Positions 36,773-47,814 of a stretch of 64,000 bases of DNA are shown here, piece by piece (positions within the stretch are counted from its first letter, which is position 1; the number at the start of each line of letters is the position of its first letter). Where the stretch lies: NCBI GenBank assembly GCA_034440575.1, contig JAOTOL010001639.1, positions 569,001 to 633,000 on the forward strand. The letters run 5' to 3'. Position numbers and translations under genes: made by a program. The notes under the pieces are model-generated. The model searched no databases, was not told where the DNA came from, and saw only the letters and a program-made list of their open reading frames with translations. This DNA is from Imbricaverruca yamaguchii. Taxonomy: Eukaryota > Arthropoda > Thecostraca > Neoverrucidae.

Positions 36773-37480
36773 GGTCTGGTCTTCGAGTGAGAAACCAGGG
36801 ATGTTTGCGTTAGATGTAACCATGTGATGTTATGTTTGTTCAGCTCCACGCGGCGCCCCACCCCACTGGGGCCCTACTGGGGGACGCCTGAGTCCCGCGG
36901 ACGGGAGGTCGCCAGGGGCGCCTTCGCCCGGCCGGGAGAGAGATGCTCACCACCCTGACCGGAATCCAGCACCACCCACCCACCCCCTGACCCCGTCCGG
37001 GCTGGCAAACACTGGGAAGAATCCCAGGTCCCCGTCCAGAGGCGATCAGTCACTTGGCCTGCGTGAGGCCCCACGGACCCGCCCGCCCCTCCTGGATATC
37101 GGGACCAGAGAGGAGTGTTGGTTCCCCGTCACAACTAGCACCGTACGACGGGGACCTCCGCCTCCAGGACTCCGTCAACTCCGGGGGACGAACCAAGGAG
37201 GCAAGACTGCCACTATCAAACTGAGCTGGAGGGCAGGACCGGGAAGTTGTCCTACCTGCTCATGATGGGGAGAGTTGGTTTTGCTGGGCCAGGTGAAGGG
37301 CATGGACGTTGAGATGAGATGGGGATTGGAATGAGCGAGTATGGATGGAAGGACGAGTGAGGACTCTTTGTCTGATCCGTCACGGGTAAGATGTGAGCCG
37401 GATCTTTTGTGCGCGCAATCCCCCTCACCCCACCCCCATCACGGAAAGGTGGTGCTTCGCCGTGGGATCCGGTTTAACAC
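36773..37480 (+). repeat. GC-rich dispersed family C, copy 4
   Basis: Full-length copy that begins right next to the I-like LINE relic. A hairpin with arms 37124-37130 and 37147-37153 is retained. It ends in cacggaaaggtggtgctt. Confidence 0.85.
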
Positions 37481-38330
37481 GTTGCTCGAAGGTTCACTAC
37501 GGGCTATCCCTTGATGCTTTATTCTTTTTGGTTTTGGCGAGAAAAAAATGCGAGACGAGCTTAACCAGCTTTACCTTCAAATGTATTTATATGTCTCAAC
37601 ATCTTTATAGAAGCCATGTCGATGTACAGATGCAAACAAGCCACGCCACATGACTCATGTTACTAAAGTTGCAGGCATAGCAACCAGGCGCGAGGTCATC
37701 GAAGAAGTCAAACAGTTCAGCCTTCAGGTTTGACCTTGACGTGTCCCGGTTTGAAGTACTGCTCGAGGGATGACCACGAGCTATCGCTTGATACGAAATT
37801 TGTGTAGGCCTTGACGGAAACAGAAAAAAATGCGAAGCGACACAATAAATCAGTTTGGCCTTTGACCTTAGAAAATAATTAGATTCCTCAAACTTCGGAT
37901 AACGCACGAGTCAGGTCAAATAACACTCATTTGATGGAAATTGAAGCAATAGCGACCGGACCTCGCATTTGGTCGCTATTGCTTCAATGTCGCCATGTAA
38001 TAAACCAAGCTAACTTTTGATCTTGAATGTTTGCCACGTTCACTTGACGTACCTGCTTAAGACTGCCCGAGACGCCCTTCCATGTTCTTGTAGACATCCA
38101 AGGACACCGAGAGTCACGTTTGTTCAAGATATATCGATATATACGCAGGGGAAGGCAACCTAAGACGTACAAGGCCTTGCGATAATGTAAATTGGGTGTA
38201 TTGCAAAGCACAATTATCCACCCAAGCGAAAACACAAGATGGTGAAGGTTAATGTTATTCACGAATGGTCTGGAAGTACACATTTCTAATGCTTGTTGAC
38301 TTACCACTCGGATACTTTATGACGACGGAT
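37481..38330. other. No gene seen
   Basis: Two loosely similar segments (37490-37610 and 37745-37870, sharing 'ctcga.ggtt/gatcac.a.gggctatc.cttgat' and 'aaaaaaatgcga') suggest an old tandem duplication. A perfect inverted repeat, attgaagcaatagcgacc against ggtcgctattgcttcaat, lies at 37939-37988. Confidence 0.5.
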
Positions 38331-38960
38331 AGCTGGCGCATTCCAGCACGATTCAACAGGTGATGGGTGCAAAGTTAACACTCGGCCATCTCGGATTCTC
38401 TTGAAAATTGGTACCCAGGGTAATCCGATCCCCAGATTCCGAATCTGAAAGTCTTAGGTCTGTCGGAACTGTGGGTTTTGAGTTATAGTCTCGGGCAGTT
38501 TTTGAAAAGTTCGAATACAAGGTTTCTTTGGGACGCCATAACTCCCACAATGAACCTGAAAGTAACTTAGTGAAATTATATATTGTTAGAATCGTAAAAT
38601 CACAAGAATTGTTGTGGTGTAGATGCATTTTTGAAAATTTCTAAATCTTGTTCTTAAACATTTTGTGGCCAACAATTTGTTAATTTTTTTATATGTGGCC
38701 AGTTAATTGTTTTTTTTTGGCAAAAAATATTCCCTATGGTATTATTAACTGGCATGCAAAAAAATGCCGATAGATATTTTGTATGAATATTTTTATCCTT
38801 TTTTCATTTCAGCCATGCCATGAAAATATTTGCTTTTCACGCACTGCCGCCGCGCATAGTATATGTAGCAGATACGTATGACACCAAATTAAAATGCTTC
38901 AAGTCCCATTATCTATGCAAAGCTCGCTCGAACATTTTAAGAGCCCTCACCACCCAGTGG
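38331..38960 (+). mobile_element. Left arm of a 3.1-kb foldback structure
   Basis: Reverse complement of 40799-41450 at roughly 70-80% by eye. The outer ends match as AGCTGG.GCATTCCAGCAC. Shared inner blocks include 'atctcggattctcttgaaaattgg', 'agattccgaatctgaaagtctta', 'ctttgggacgccataactccca', 'tggtattattaactggcatgc'-like, and 'gcatat.t' to 'attaaaatgc.tc'. Confidence 0.85.
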
Positions 38961-39384
38961 CGACGGAAGGTATTTTTGGATGGGGCAAGCGATTTTCGTG
39001 GTGCCCCCACCGCCGGGTGCCCCCTGGGCCGGGGGGAGAAACCATGACTCTGGCGGAGTACTGCCCCGGTAGCGATCCTGGGGGGAAGCGATATCCGAGG
39101 CCCGCCGGTACACATCGAATGTCCGATCCAGGGGGGTGAGAAGCGATGGTTCCGCTAGTGCTCCTCTTGGCCTTTATGCCCCCTTGGCACTGTGTCCGCT
39201 CCTAGAATTCACCTGGATATTTTTCATTTTTTATTATAGTCCAATACCCATCGCTACATTCTATGAAACAGAAAATACTGATGATTGCCAAATTAGTTGG
39301 GCGTGTTTGCTGAAAAACTGCACATACATTACACTTACGGATACACCGTGCACACTGAACACATCCAAGCTGGCGAGGCTGTCA

Positions 39385-39492
39385 TGGGATACTTCAGCGA
39401 GACTTCATACATGGGAGACTCCAGCGAGACTTCATGCATGGGAGACTTCAGCGAGACTTCATGCATGGGAGACTTCAGCGAGACTACTTCAT
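39385..39492 (+). repeat. 27-bp tandem repeat, four units
   Basis: Units of the type GAGACTTCATGCATGGGAGA plus CTTCAGC, within the foldback interior. Confidence 0.9.
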
Positions 39493-39599
39493 GCGTTCAG
39501 TCAGCTCCGGGCCAGAGGCTCACCTTCGTTTTGCTCCCCGTTGTCTGCGGGATAATATGACAAGCTGACCCGTGCCCCCGTCAGTTTCGACACCAGCGG

Positions 39600-39977
39600 T
39601 GTCGCAGTGTCAACGGGCGTGAAGCTGTGCAGGCAGAGTGCCAGCGGGCGTGAAGCTGTGCAGGAAGAGTGTCAACGGGGGTGAAGCTGTGCAGGCAGAG
39701 TGTCAACGGGCGTGAAGCTGTGCAGGAAGAGTGTCAGCGGGCGTGAAGCTGTGCAGGAAGAGTGTCAACGGGCGTGAAGCTGTGCAGGCAGAGTGTCAAC
39801 GGGCGTGAAGCTGTGCAGGAAGAGTGTCAACGGGCGTGAAGCTGTGCAGGCAGAGTGTCAACGGGCGTGAAGCTGTGCAGGCAGAGTGTCAACGGGGGTG
39901 AAGCTGTGCAGGCAGAGTGTCAACGGTCGTGAAGCTGTGCAGGCAGTGTTAACGGGCGTGAAGCTGTGCAGGCAGTT
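39600..39977 (+). repeat. 31-bp minisatellite, about 12 units
   Basis: Unit GTGAAGCTGTGCAGGCAGAG plus TGTCAACGGGC, with G/A at the GCAGGC/GCAGGA site. It lies just downstream, in the minus sense, of the candidate exon at 40070-40192. Confidence 0.95.
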
Positions 39978-40069
39978 TAGAAAGCTGTCTTTTTTTCGGC
40001 GGCAAGCAATTGGGGGTGTTTTATCGGTCGCGGTCGGCAGGACACACATATAAACGTACAGCCTCCTAC

Positions 40070-40192
40070 CCTGTCGTCGTTAACGTCATTCACCAGCTCC
40101 TCGAAGACCTTCTGGACACCTTTCAACACACGATTCAGATGATGAGAATTGAATGGATCCTTGCAATAATTCCTTGTCGACCTTAGCGACAT
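40070..40192 (-). CDS. Candidate coding exon, unrecognised
   Basis: From an ATG at 40192 (A at -3) the minus strand reads MSLRSTRNYCKDPFNSHHLN, then RVLKGVQKVFEELVNDVNDD and R, up to a good donor (gtaggagg) in phase 0. The peptide is of mixed composition and predicted helical at its end (VLKGVQKVFEELVNDV), unlike the low-complexity frames around it. I do not recognise a family and found no partner exon. It lies inside the foldback structure, so it could be host sequence flanked by repeats, a captured exon, or chance. Confidence 0.3.
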
Positions 40193-40798
40193 CTTGATAC
40201 CAGAAGTAGGGCAAACAACGAAAGCCGCACCCAGCAATGACCAACCCCACTGGCTACGCAAAGTTGACTGGTTCTGAGAGAGTCACACAACAATTAGTTC
40301 CACAATGTGGCTGGACCCGCTAAGTAACGACCCGCACCGTAGGCGTGATAACGTCTGGTCTGCGTAGCTCCGCCCACCCTGTTACCATATTGGACAGGAG
40401 AGTGTTATCCCCCCACCCTTCCAAGAGGAGTGCAAAGTTCTGTAAGGTGATGCCGGAATTCAAGCGGGTATCTAGCCGCGCTTTTGTCTCGCCGCGACGA
40501 CACATGGTCAGATTCACAAAAATCCGGCGAGAACTGACCGATAATGAGAGGCGTCAGGGGGACTGGTAGCGCACCCCACTGATAAGGCACCAACCCCTAT
40601 GAACCACGGACCTTTGAACCAGGAATTTGCCAGGACAGCTATAATACACACATGCGCCCCTACAACTTGTGGTAATCCATTCAAGCCAGCACAGCCTAAG
40701 ACCAGCCATAGACAGCACGGATCCTCGCGTCCTTCAGCCCGGCCGGGGCTGGGGAGACGCAGGACGCGGGAGGGAATTGGGGAGTGAGGATGGGGGAA

Positions 40799-41450
40799 GG
40801 TGGGGGAGGGGTCTTGAAATGGTCAAAGGAGCTTTTCATAAGTAATGGAATTTGGAGCATTTAAATTTGACATGTCATATGTTTGTACTACTTACGACAT
40901 ATGCGGCCGCAGGGCGTCAAAAGAGCAAATTTGCACTGCACGACAGAAATAAAAAATGAGGAAAAAATATTTACAAAAATACCCATCTCCAATTTTTTCG
41001 CATGCAAGTTACTAATACCATAGGCAATATTTTCGGCCCAAAAAACACATTTATTTTCACTGGCCACATAGAAAAAATGTTACCACATTTTTAACCAAAA
41101 TTTTACAAAACAAAATTTCGAAATTTTCAACAATGAGCTAGCACCACAACAATTCTTGTCATTTTATGATTCTAACGATATATCATTTTACTAGGTTGTT
41201 TTATGGGAGTTATGGCGTCCCAAAGAAACCTTGTATCCAAACTTTCAAAAGATTACCTGAGGTTGTAACTCAAAACCCACTGCTCCGATAGACTTAAGAC
41301 TTTCAGATTCGGAATCTGGACACCTGATTACCCTGGGTGCCAATTTTCAAGAGAATCCGAGATGGTCGGATGCTAATCACCTGTTAACAGGTGATTAACG
41401 ATTAACGATAAACGAACGATTCAATTGAATCGTGCTGGAATGCCCCAGCT
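40799..41450 (-). mobile_element. Right arm of the 3.1-kb foldback structure
   Basis: Inverted counterpart of 38331-38960. It carries an extra ~35 bp near its outer end (attaacgattaacgataaac). The pair may be one foldback transposon or two copies inserted in opposite orientation. The identical outer ends at both limits favour a single element. Confidence 0.85.
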
Positions 41451-42515
41451 GCTCATTGATTTGCTATATCAGCTTGTCGCATTTTGGTGGATTTCCTGTA
41501 TAAATATTTTCACTATATAAATGATCCAGTATAATTTTTCGGAGATCATGCACAGGTATCTCTTAACTGAAGCTAGGGCGATACGAATGAAATTAAGGGG
41601 GACAAATCGTCACTATACAAAACTTGTGTGACCCCCCCTTCCTTTAGATTACACCTATGGGCGAGACATACCCGCGACAAGGCAACACGCCCTCTACGGC
41701 CGTGACCGCAACGAAGGCCGGGTGGACAGAGTAGCCCATCTACGAGAGGCCGCCTTCACGGTCGCCGTCGCAACTCACCGCTCCCAGTGCAGTGCAGCGC
41801 ACCACCATTGCGCAGGTGGAGAGGGCTTATCTCCTCAACACGACCATCCAGCATTACACGAACATCTCTTCCACTTTCTCAAAACTACACGCATTATGGA
41901 TGAATTGTGAAAAAAGGAAAAAGAAAAAAAAAGAAAAAGGAAAAGATATGTTAAAAAACGAAAGAGAAAATGAACAAAACCAGGTAAATGGGAAAAAAAG
42001 AAAAAAAAAAAAAAAAAGATACGTTACAAAACGAATAGAAAAAAGAGAGAGATATATACTCATGTTCTTGCAATGTTCACTTCTGGCGATGACCCGCCCC
42101 CCCACTACACCCCATACCCCAATGTGGCACCGTCGGACTAACTCTCTCTTTCTCGACTTCATCATCTCCGGTCTCACACAACTCTACAGCACCAGCTCTA
42201 CATCTTCAATCGATCCGGATTACTCTACTCTTCAAGACCATCTCATCACTACTCCACCACTGCTCGACTACTCTACTAAACCTCCACCTCGGATTGATCC
42301 TCCTACCCTACGCTACTCACTCTCTTACACATCTCTTCACAACCGGAACCAGCCGATATCACCAAGCGGTGGCAGGCTGGCAAAACTCACACACACACAC
42401 ACACACACGAGGGCTTATTAGCGCCACCTATAATGGGAACGCTAGCGTCATCTACCGACACACCACCGCAGGAAACTATAACGCCTGCGGTCACTTAGGT
42501 CACGTGGGCCACGCC
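41451..42515. other. No gene; purine-rich tract and CA repeat
   Basis: 41908-42052 is almost pure A/G on the plus strand (GAAAA runs), giving Lys-rich or Phe-rich frames with no meaning. A short (CA)n is at 42388-42408. Confidence 0.6.
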
Positions 42516-42517
42516 TG

Positions 42518-42825
42518 GAGGAGTCCAACCATCACTGGACAACGTTCATGACGCCCTTCGGAAGGTTCCACTTCTACTGCGCACGGTACGGCACGTCGTC
42601 GACACCTGAGCACTACAACCGCAGGATGGAGTGCTTCAGTGGAATCGACGGCATCCAGTGGCTGGTGAATAACGTAATCGTCCACAGCAACACTGGGGGA
42701 GAACCACGTACAGAGGGTCAAGCGGATATTGGAAGGCTGCAGGGTCCGCCAAGTAACCCTGAACCCTATCAATGTTCAGCACATGCAAAAGTCTGTCAGG
42801 TTTGCCGGATTCATCGTTTCTGAGG
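42518..42825 (+). pseudogene. gypsy reverse transcriptase fragment
   Basis: Reads EESNHHWTTFMTPFGRFHFY and then PEHYNRRMECFSGIDGIQWL, the segment around RT motifs 3-4. The expected YxDD box region is degraded (VNNVIVHS). A frame change follows. Confidence 0.8.
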
Positions 42826-43049
42826 ATGGCTACCGCGCCGGATTCCGACTGGACCAGCGCGATAGCGTTCCAGCGCCGCAGTATATCATGGACGCTGTTT
42901 CTTCGGCATAGTCAACCAAACCGCCCGATCTCCGAGGAAACGGCAGAGCTGCTAGAGCTGGTCCACCGCCTGTTGAGTGTCAGGAACACTTTTAGTTGGG
43001 ACGAATATCACAAGGTGCCATTCCAAAAGTGTTGGGTTTCTCCTGCAAC

Positions 43050-43215
43050 AGAAGCAGCCAGATGGCACATGGCGTGTCGTGCAAGCTGGCTCGCGTGGTT
43101 CCTATCGAACGCAGAGACCCGATACGCCACTATCGAGTTAGAGCTACTGGCGATAGCATGGGCGTACCGCAAATGTTCAATTTTCCTCGGTGGGTTACAG
43201 CATCTTGGCCTGCTT
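43050..43215 (+). pseudogene. gypsy RNase H fragment
   Basis: Contains ETRYATIELELLAIAWAYRK followed by CSIFLGGLQHL, the conserved 'TRYATIELELLA..WA..K...FL.G' signature, in a frame that breaks soon after. Confidence 0.75.
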
Positions 43216-43840
43216 GTGGTCCGCACATTCCGATCCTGAACTCTTCAAATTTAAACGAGATAGAAACCCCTGCCCACAGGGCCTACGATAAGCCGATGGA
43301 GTAGCACTTGAATGGCAGCTGGCGGCAGGGAAGGAGCACCAGGGTTCAGACGCGCTATCCAGGTCACCATCACACGATCCTTCAAAAGAAGACGAGCTTG
43401 CCATTCACGATAAGCCGTTGTTCACTATAACGAGCAACTTTGTGAGCAACAAGATCACAAAGTCAAGCGCCGATTGTCTGACAATACGACTGGATGAGGT
43501 TCGTCTGACGGCCGACAGGGGCGAGGAGGCATGTCAGCTGTTCTGACGGTGCACGATCGCCTCACTGCCGATGGTGGCTTAGGTACGTGCGGCTGCCGCC
43601 TCATCATTCCCGGACCTCTCAGGTCCCCGGTTCTGCGCGAGCCACACGCATCACGGCAAAGAGAAGACCAAGGGCCGGGCTTGTCAGATTGTATATTCGC
43701 CAGGAATGAACCCGGTCGTCGAAAACATCACCAGTTCTTGCCATCTCTTCAAAATGGGCCTGCCGCCCTCCAAAGGGAGATGTACCGCCGTCACGAGACA
43801 GCCAGTCGTCCCTTTAACACTGATGCGCTGACTTAAGTCA

Positions 43841-44260
43841 ATGCGCTGGGCAGTACTTCCTCGTCGCAGTGAACTCATAATCTGGCTGGCAAACGTTGTG
43901 GACATTCAGCACCAATGCCACTGCGACCAGGCTTGCGGTAAAGTTAGGGGGGATATTCTGCATCACCGGCGCACCCGAGACCGCTGGTCAGATAGTGGCT
44001 CACAGTTCACCACCCGGTTGTTCCAGTTCCTGTCACGATGGGCTGTGCAGCATCGCGTCTCTTCACCCTACCAACCCCAGTTAAAGGTACGGGCGGAGGC
44101 TGCCGTGAAGCACACGTCAACGCTGAACAGACGATGCTGGCACCAGGGCTCCTCCGGCCTGGATCCGGACGTCTGGGTGCGTGGCGTGCTGAAGCGCCAT
44201 GATTCTCCGGGTCCGAATAGCCGTTCTTCAGCACTGATCTCGTTCGGACGGGACGTGCTT
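43841..44260 (+). pseudogene. gypsy integrase core fragment
   Basis: Shows SDSGSQFTTRLFQFLSRW, then VSSPYQPQ and RAEAAVK. The second catalytic Asp and the Glu are 34 residues apart, as in DD-34/35-E integrases. Downstream LDPDVWVRGVLKRHDSPGPN matches the usual C-terminal extension. The first Asp and the zinc-binding region lie in broken sequence upstream. Confidence 0.8.
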
Positions 44261-44710
44261 GTGTAGGACCTGCTGCCGGCGCACAGACGATGCTTCACTG
44301 CGCGCTGGCAGCGTACCGCCGATGATGCTGAAGCTGCTGCCGCCACTCGCCGGGGCCGGGTGGCGCCAACTGTAGCCAGCGCGCGCGCCCTCTACCGGGG
44401 CCTCAGGTCGGCGGCCAGGTGGCGCTGCAGAACCACTCGACTGGCGATGGGACCGATATGGCCGATACGACCAATATGACCGACGTTGCCGAGGTCACGT
44501 AACGGCGCCGGTACTTGGTCCGTCTGTCAGGTGTCAGAGCACCGACCCGCAACAGACGCCACCCTGCGTCAGCGATGCGCCCACACCACGCCGGCCGTGG
44601 TGCTGCATCCCGCTCCGTCCCGTGCCGGGTCGGCGCCGCTGTATGTACGCCGCATCTACCAACTAGCTTCCGCTGGCGCGCGCAGCACCTCATAGAGGCC
44701 GGCGCGTCTG

Positions 44711-47460
44711 GACGAGCCTTTGGCGGGGGATGCTACCATAATGTGCGCGTCAGTGGTGACCTTTTGAGAGAAATGCCCTCCGCTTTGTTCGGCTCAAATC
44801 TGCCGCTCGGGTATTTTGGTACAAGTGATATCAAGTGTTCAATCGCTTAGGTGCAGTAAATTACCAGTGAGGGAATGCAGTAGTCGATTTCACCAATAGA
44901 CGTCGCCACTGTCATCCCATTAGCTGGTTGTGAAAATGCGAATGCATTTCTCGTTCAGACTTCGTCGTGTGTGCATCGTGTCTTGCAACACAATTCGGAT
45001 GAGGCTGAACAAGTTAATATCGTAACACACTCAAATGTGCCGCGACAACCCGTCACGTTTATCGCCCAAAGATCGCGTATGATTAGACAACTCACCGCCA
45101 TATAATACTCAATTAATTAAGTTGAGTTATGATACACCGGAAAAACCCACCACCCATTCGCACCACATCGTGGTTCCCCACACCACAATTATCGCATACT
45201 TGTAATTATACGCCTTCTCGACTGCTACTTTGGTCATACGCACGCCGCAACACAAGCTTAACGATTTTTTTTTGTCAGTGGCCAAGAGCTGAAGTGTCCA
45301 TTAATCATATATTCCCGCAGCGTGTTGGCTTGCGTTGTCGAGCATCTGCAAGGTGTTCATCCGGTAGTGAATCAGTCGCTTACTATATTAATACATTTTT
45401 GCTACCAGTTTCGCTCATGCTAAATGATGCACATTCTTGTCGGGACTTCTCAGAAAATAGGAAGGGTACGTTTCCCAAACCTCCCCTGGCAGACATCATA
45501 CACATGGGTACGCATTGGCCCAACTGTTTTGATCCCCACGACATCCTTAGATTATCGCCATCGAAAGTACTTTTCATACAATCAAGGCTGCCCTGAAATA
45601 TTACCAAACATCATTTCGGCCTCCTCAGTCGGCTCATTGCATCGATGAATAGCCAGGTTTGCTAGAGCGAACTTATTGGTAGGAAACTATACGGTCGTAC
45701 GTGCTGCCACCCCAGCCAAGGTACCGTGGAAAGGGTTTTATCAGTGAATGACTAACGGTGTATGCAGTGAATTACAGCTGCTATTGCTTGTATGTAAATA
45801 AAGTAGGGAAAGGACGAGGCAGGTGGGATAAAATGAGGTGCGCTTAACATTCGCACGTCCGGTCGTCCGCGACAACTTCGCATGTCCGGGGTGGCAGATG
45901 TCTGCCCCCCCCCCCCATAAGATCTCTGGAACTATACTAGCTAGCGACAAACGGAAAATGGCGTTAGATAGCTGGTGACGGGCCCTATCGAAAGTGTTTG
46001 GTCATTTTTCGCTGAGGATCAACATTCAGTTCACTGGGTCATCATAGGTCAAATTCGATCACATTAGGTGTGACTTAGATATTGACACATCTCAGGACCT
46101 GTAACAGATAGATACAAACGGCGAACGCTATCCGACAGTCCTTGAAATGCGCCACCGACATAGATGGTGTAATCTAAGGTCAGGTCAACCGAAACCCAGG
46201 TGAAGGTCATGAAGTCACGACCTCAGGTGAAGGTAATGAAGTCGCCTATGGAGGTCATGTAGTGTATCAATCGACACGTCTTGGTGATGCAAGCACAATG
46301 ACGGTAATTTCAGCCTTCTAGCTCAATGCAGTGCGATATAACGCGCAGAAATGTGTAGTGATCTCAGGTGACCTCAGAGACCTTGGCGAGGTCACTGGGC
46401 AAAAATGTCAGCGGTAATATTGAGCATAGCTTCCATCTACATGCCACAACCGTTGTGAGATCATTCCGAGCGCAAATATGTAACCAGGAAACATTTGTAT
46501 ATTTTACCATAGCCCTATAACGGGGCAGCAATGGCAGCGACCTGACCTATGGTCAATGCCACGAAAAAATCCGATATACATGTTATACCGCGCAGGTCCG
46601 GTGGGCAGATATCTGCCCCCGGACGTGCGCGGGTTAAGTCGGGTCAGCTCAGGTTTGGTTAGGTGGGGTTAGGTTAGATTAGGATGGGTTAGGTACGTTT
46701 GATGAGGTAAGATTGGCTCAGGCTGCTCAGTTAGGTTGGATGTCTAGGTTAAGACAGGTTAGGTTAATGTAAATGAACCCATTTTCGGTAAATTCAGTTC
46801 AAACGCGATTGGGAGCGTCGTTGCCTGGATCGATTTTGAACACACCAATGTGGCAGTGGGGTTGGTGTGAATCTAGTTAAGAGCATTGATGCTAACAGAT
46901 CGGCATTGGTACTAACCATGAATCTGACTACATTACTGGCCTCTGGTCTGAGTCGAAAGGGTGGTTCAAGCTAACAAAGGAAGCAAATCCGAGTGATACT
47001 CATCATGGTGTTCGATGTTGAAAAGCTCAAAAGTTCGAAGCTTCGGGTCAAAGCTTACGACTCCAGTCATGGGTGGCCTGGACCCCTACAATCGAACAGC
47101 AAGGTTCACTACTACACTTGCTCACACTTAGGTGGTTGCAGTAACGTGCTCAGAAAACATTATCTGACGAATGCACGTACATTTTAAAAGGTGTTTTATA
47201 CGGGGTATATGTGTGTGAGGAAAGGTCGGACACAAATTCCTCATTTGTGACAAGAGCATATTTAACAAAGGGACTGTCGTGTCGTGAAATAGACTGCCAG
47301 TCGTGCTGTGGCCTCCCTGACCCTCGCCGGCACAATCCGCCCCGGCCGTCCCCTGAGCCAGCTGGTAGTGGTGGTAGTTGACTCGACTGACTGCGAAGCG
47401 TCACAGCTCGGGTTTTACAGCGGTGCCAATCCCTCACGCCGATCGGTCGCGGGCGAAGAG
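44711..47460. other. Gene-poor stretch
   Basis: 46020-46270 holds many AGGTCA/AGGTGA words, which look like an old repeat. 46628-46775 holds degenerate TTAGG runs. No exon is supported. Confidence 0.4.
46628..46775 (+). repeat. Degenerate TTAGG-like array
   Basis: Repeated ggttaggt/gggttaggt words (for example 46658-46693) decaying on both sides. Resembles an interstitial telomere-like tract of an arthropod. Confidence 0.6.
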
Positions 47461-47462
47461 TA

Positions 47463-47537
47463 GCGACAGGCGGGACTCGAACCCACAGGCTTTCGGTTAC
47501 GAGACCGGCACCTTACTCTTGGACTACTCGTCCCGTC
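47463..47537 (-). tRNA. Degenerate tRNA-Thr(CGU)-like sequence, possibly a SINE head
   Basis: The minus strand carries a perfect pol III B box (GGTTCGAGTCC, 47483..47473) in a 5-bp T stem, an A-box-like TAGTCCAAGAG, an anticodon loop CTCGTAA (anticodon CGT) and five acceptor pairs (GACGG/CTGTC). The anticodon stem closes only if one A is restored after the loop, so this copy is likely a pseudogene or the tRNA-derived head of a SINE. A SINE body is possible from 47462 downward, but no second copy is in the window. Confidence 0.45.
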
Positions 47538-47814
47538 GAGCCAGCCGGTGTCGGCCCAGCCAGGCGGCCACACCCGCGTCCAACGGTCTAGCGTCAGCGT
47601 ATATTTAGTATATCCAGCGCCGATATGTGACCCAGGCACGCTATGCTACCCACAGATGAGGCTCGGGACTGCCGACAGCCGGACATACCTCCGGCTGCGC
47701 CCACATATCTATAGTACGTAGATGTATGTATATACGCACATAAATAACCAGACACCGCTGCTGCGGCCAACTTGCTTGCTATCGTGCTATCGTGGTGTAT
47801 AATACACATCCGCG

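Larger units (their letters stand above)
42516..44710 (+). mobile_element. Decayed Ty3/gypsy-type LTR retrotransposon (pol remnants)
   Basis: Pieces of a gypsy pol occur in the canonical order RT, RNase H, integrase, with many frameshifts and stops. The RT motif TTFMTPFGRFHFYCARYGTS is near 42540. The RNase H segment ETRYATIELELLAIAWAYR is near 43118. The integrase core SDSGSQF...SSPYQPQ...RAEAAVK lies at 43990-44110, and a Pro/Arg-rich tail extends to about 44700. No LTR pair was found by eye. The copy cannot be autonomous. Confidence 0.85.

Noticed and set aside
40550..40612. tRNA-Ile-like words (ggtagcgcacc...ctgataagg)
   Set aside because: No B box follows at the right spacing and no cloverleaf closes.
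41854..42177. Phe-rich minus-strand frame that looks like a membrane protein
   Set aside because: It is the complement of a purine-rich low-complexity tract, not a transmembrane gene.
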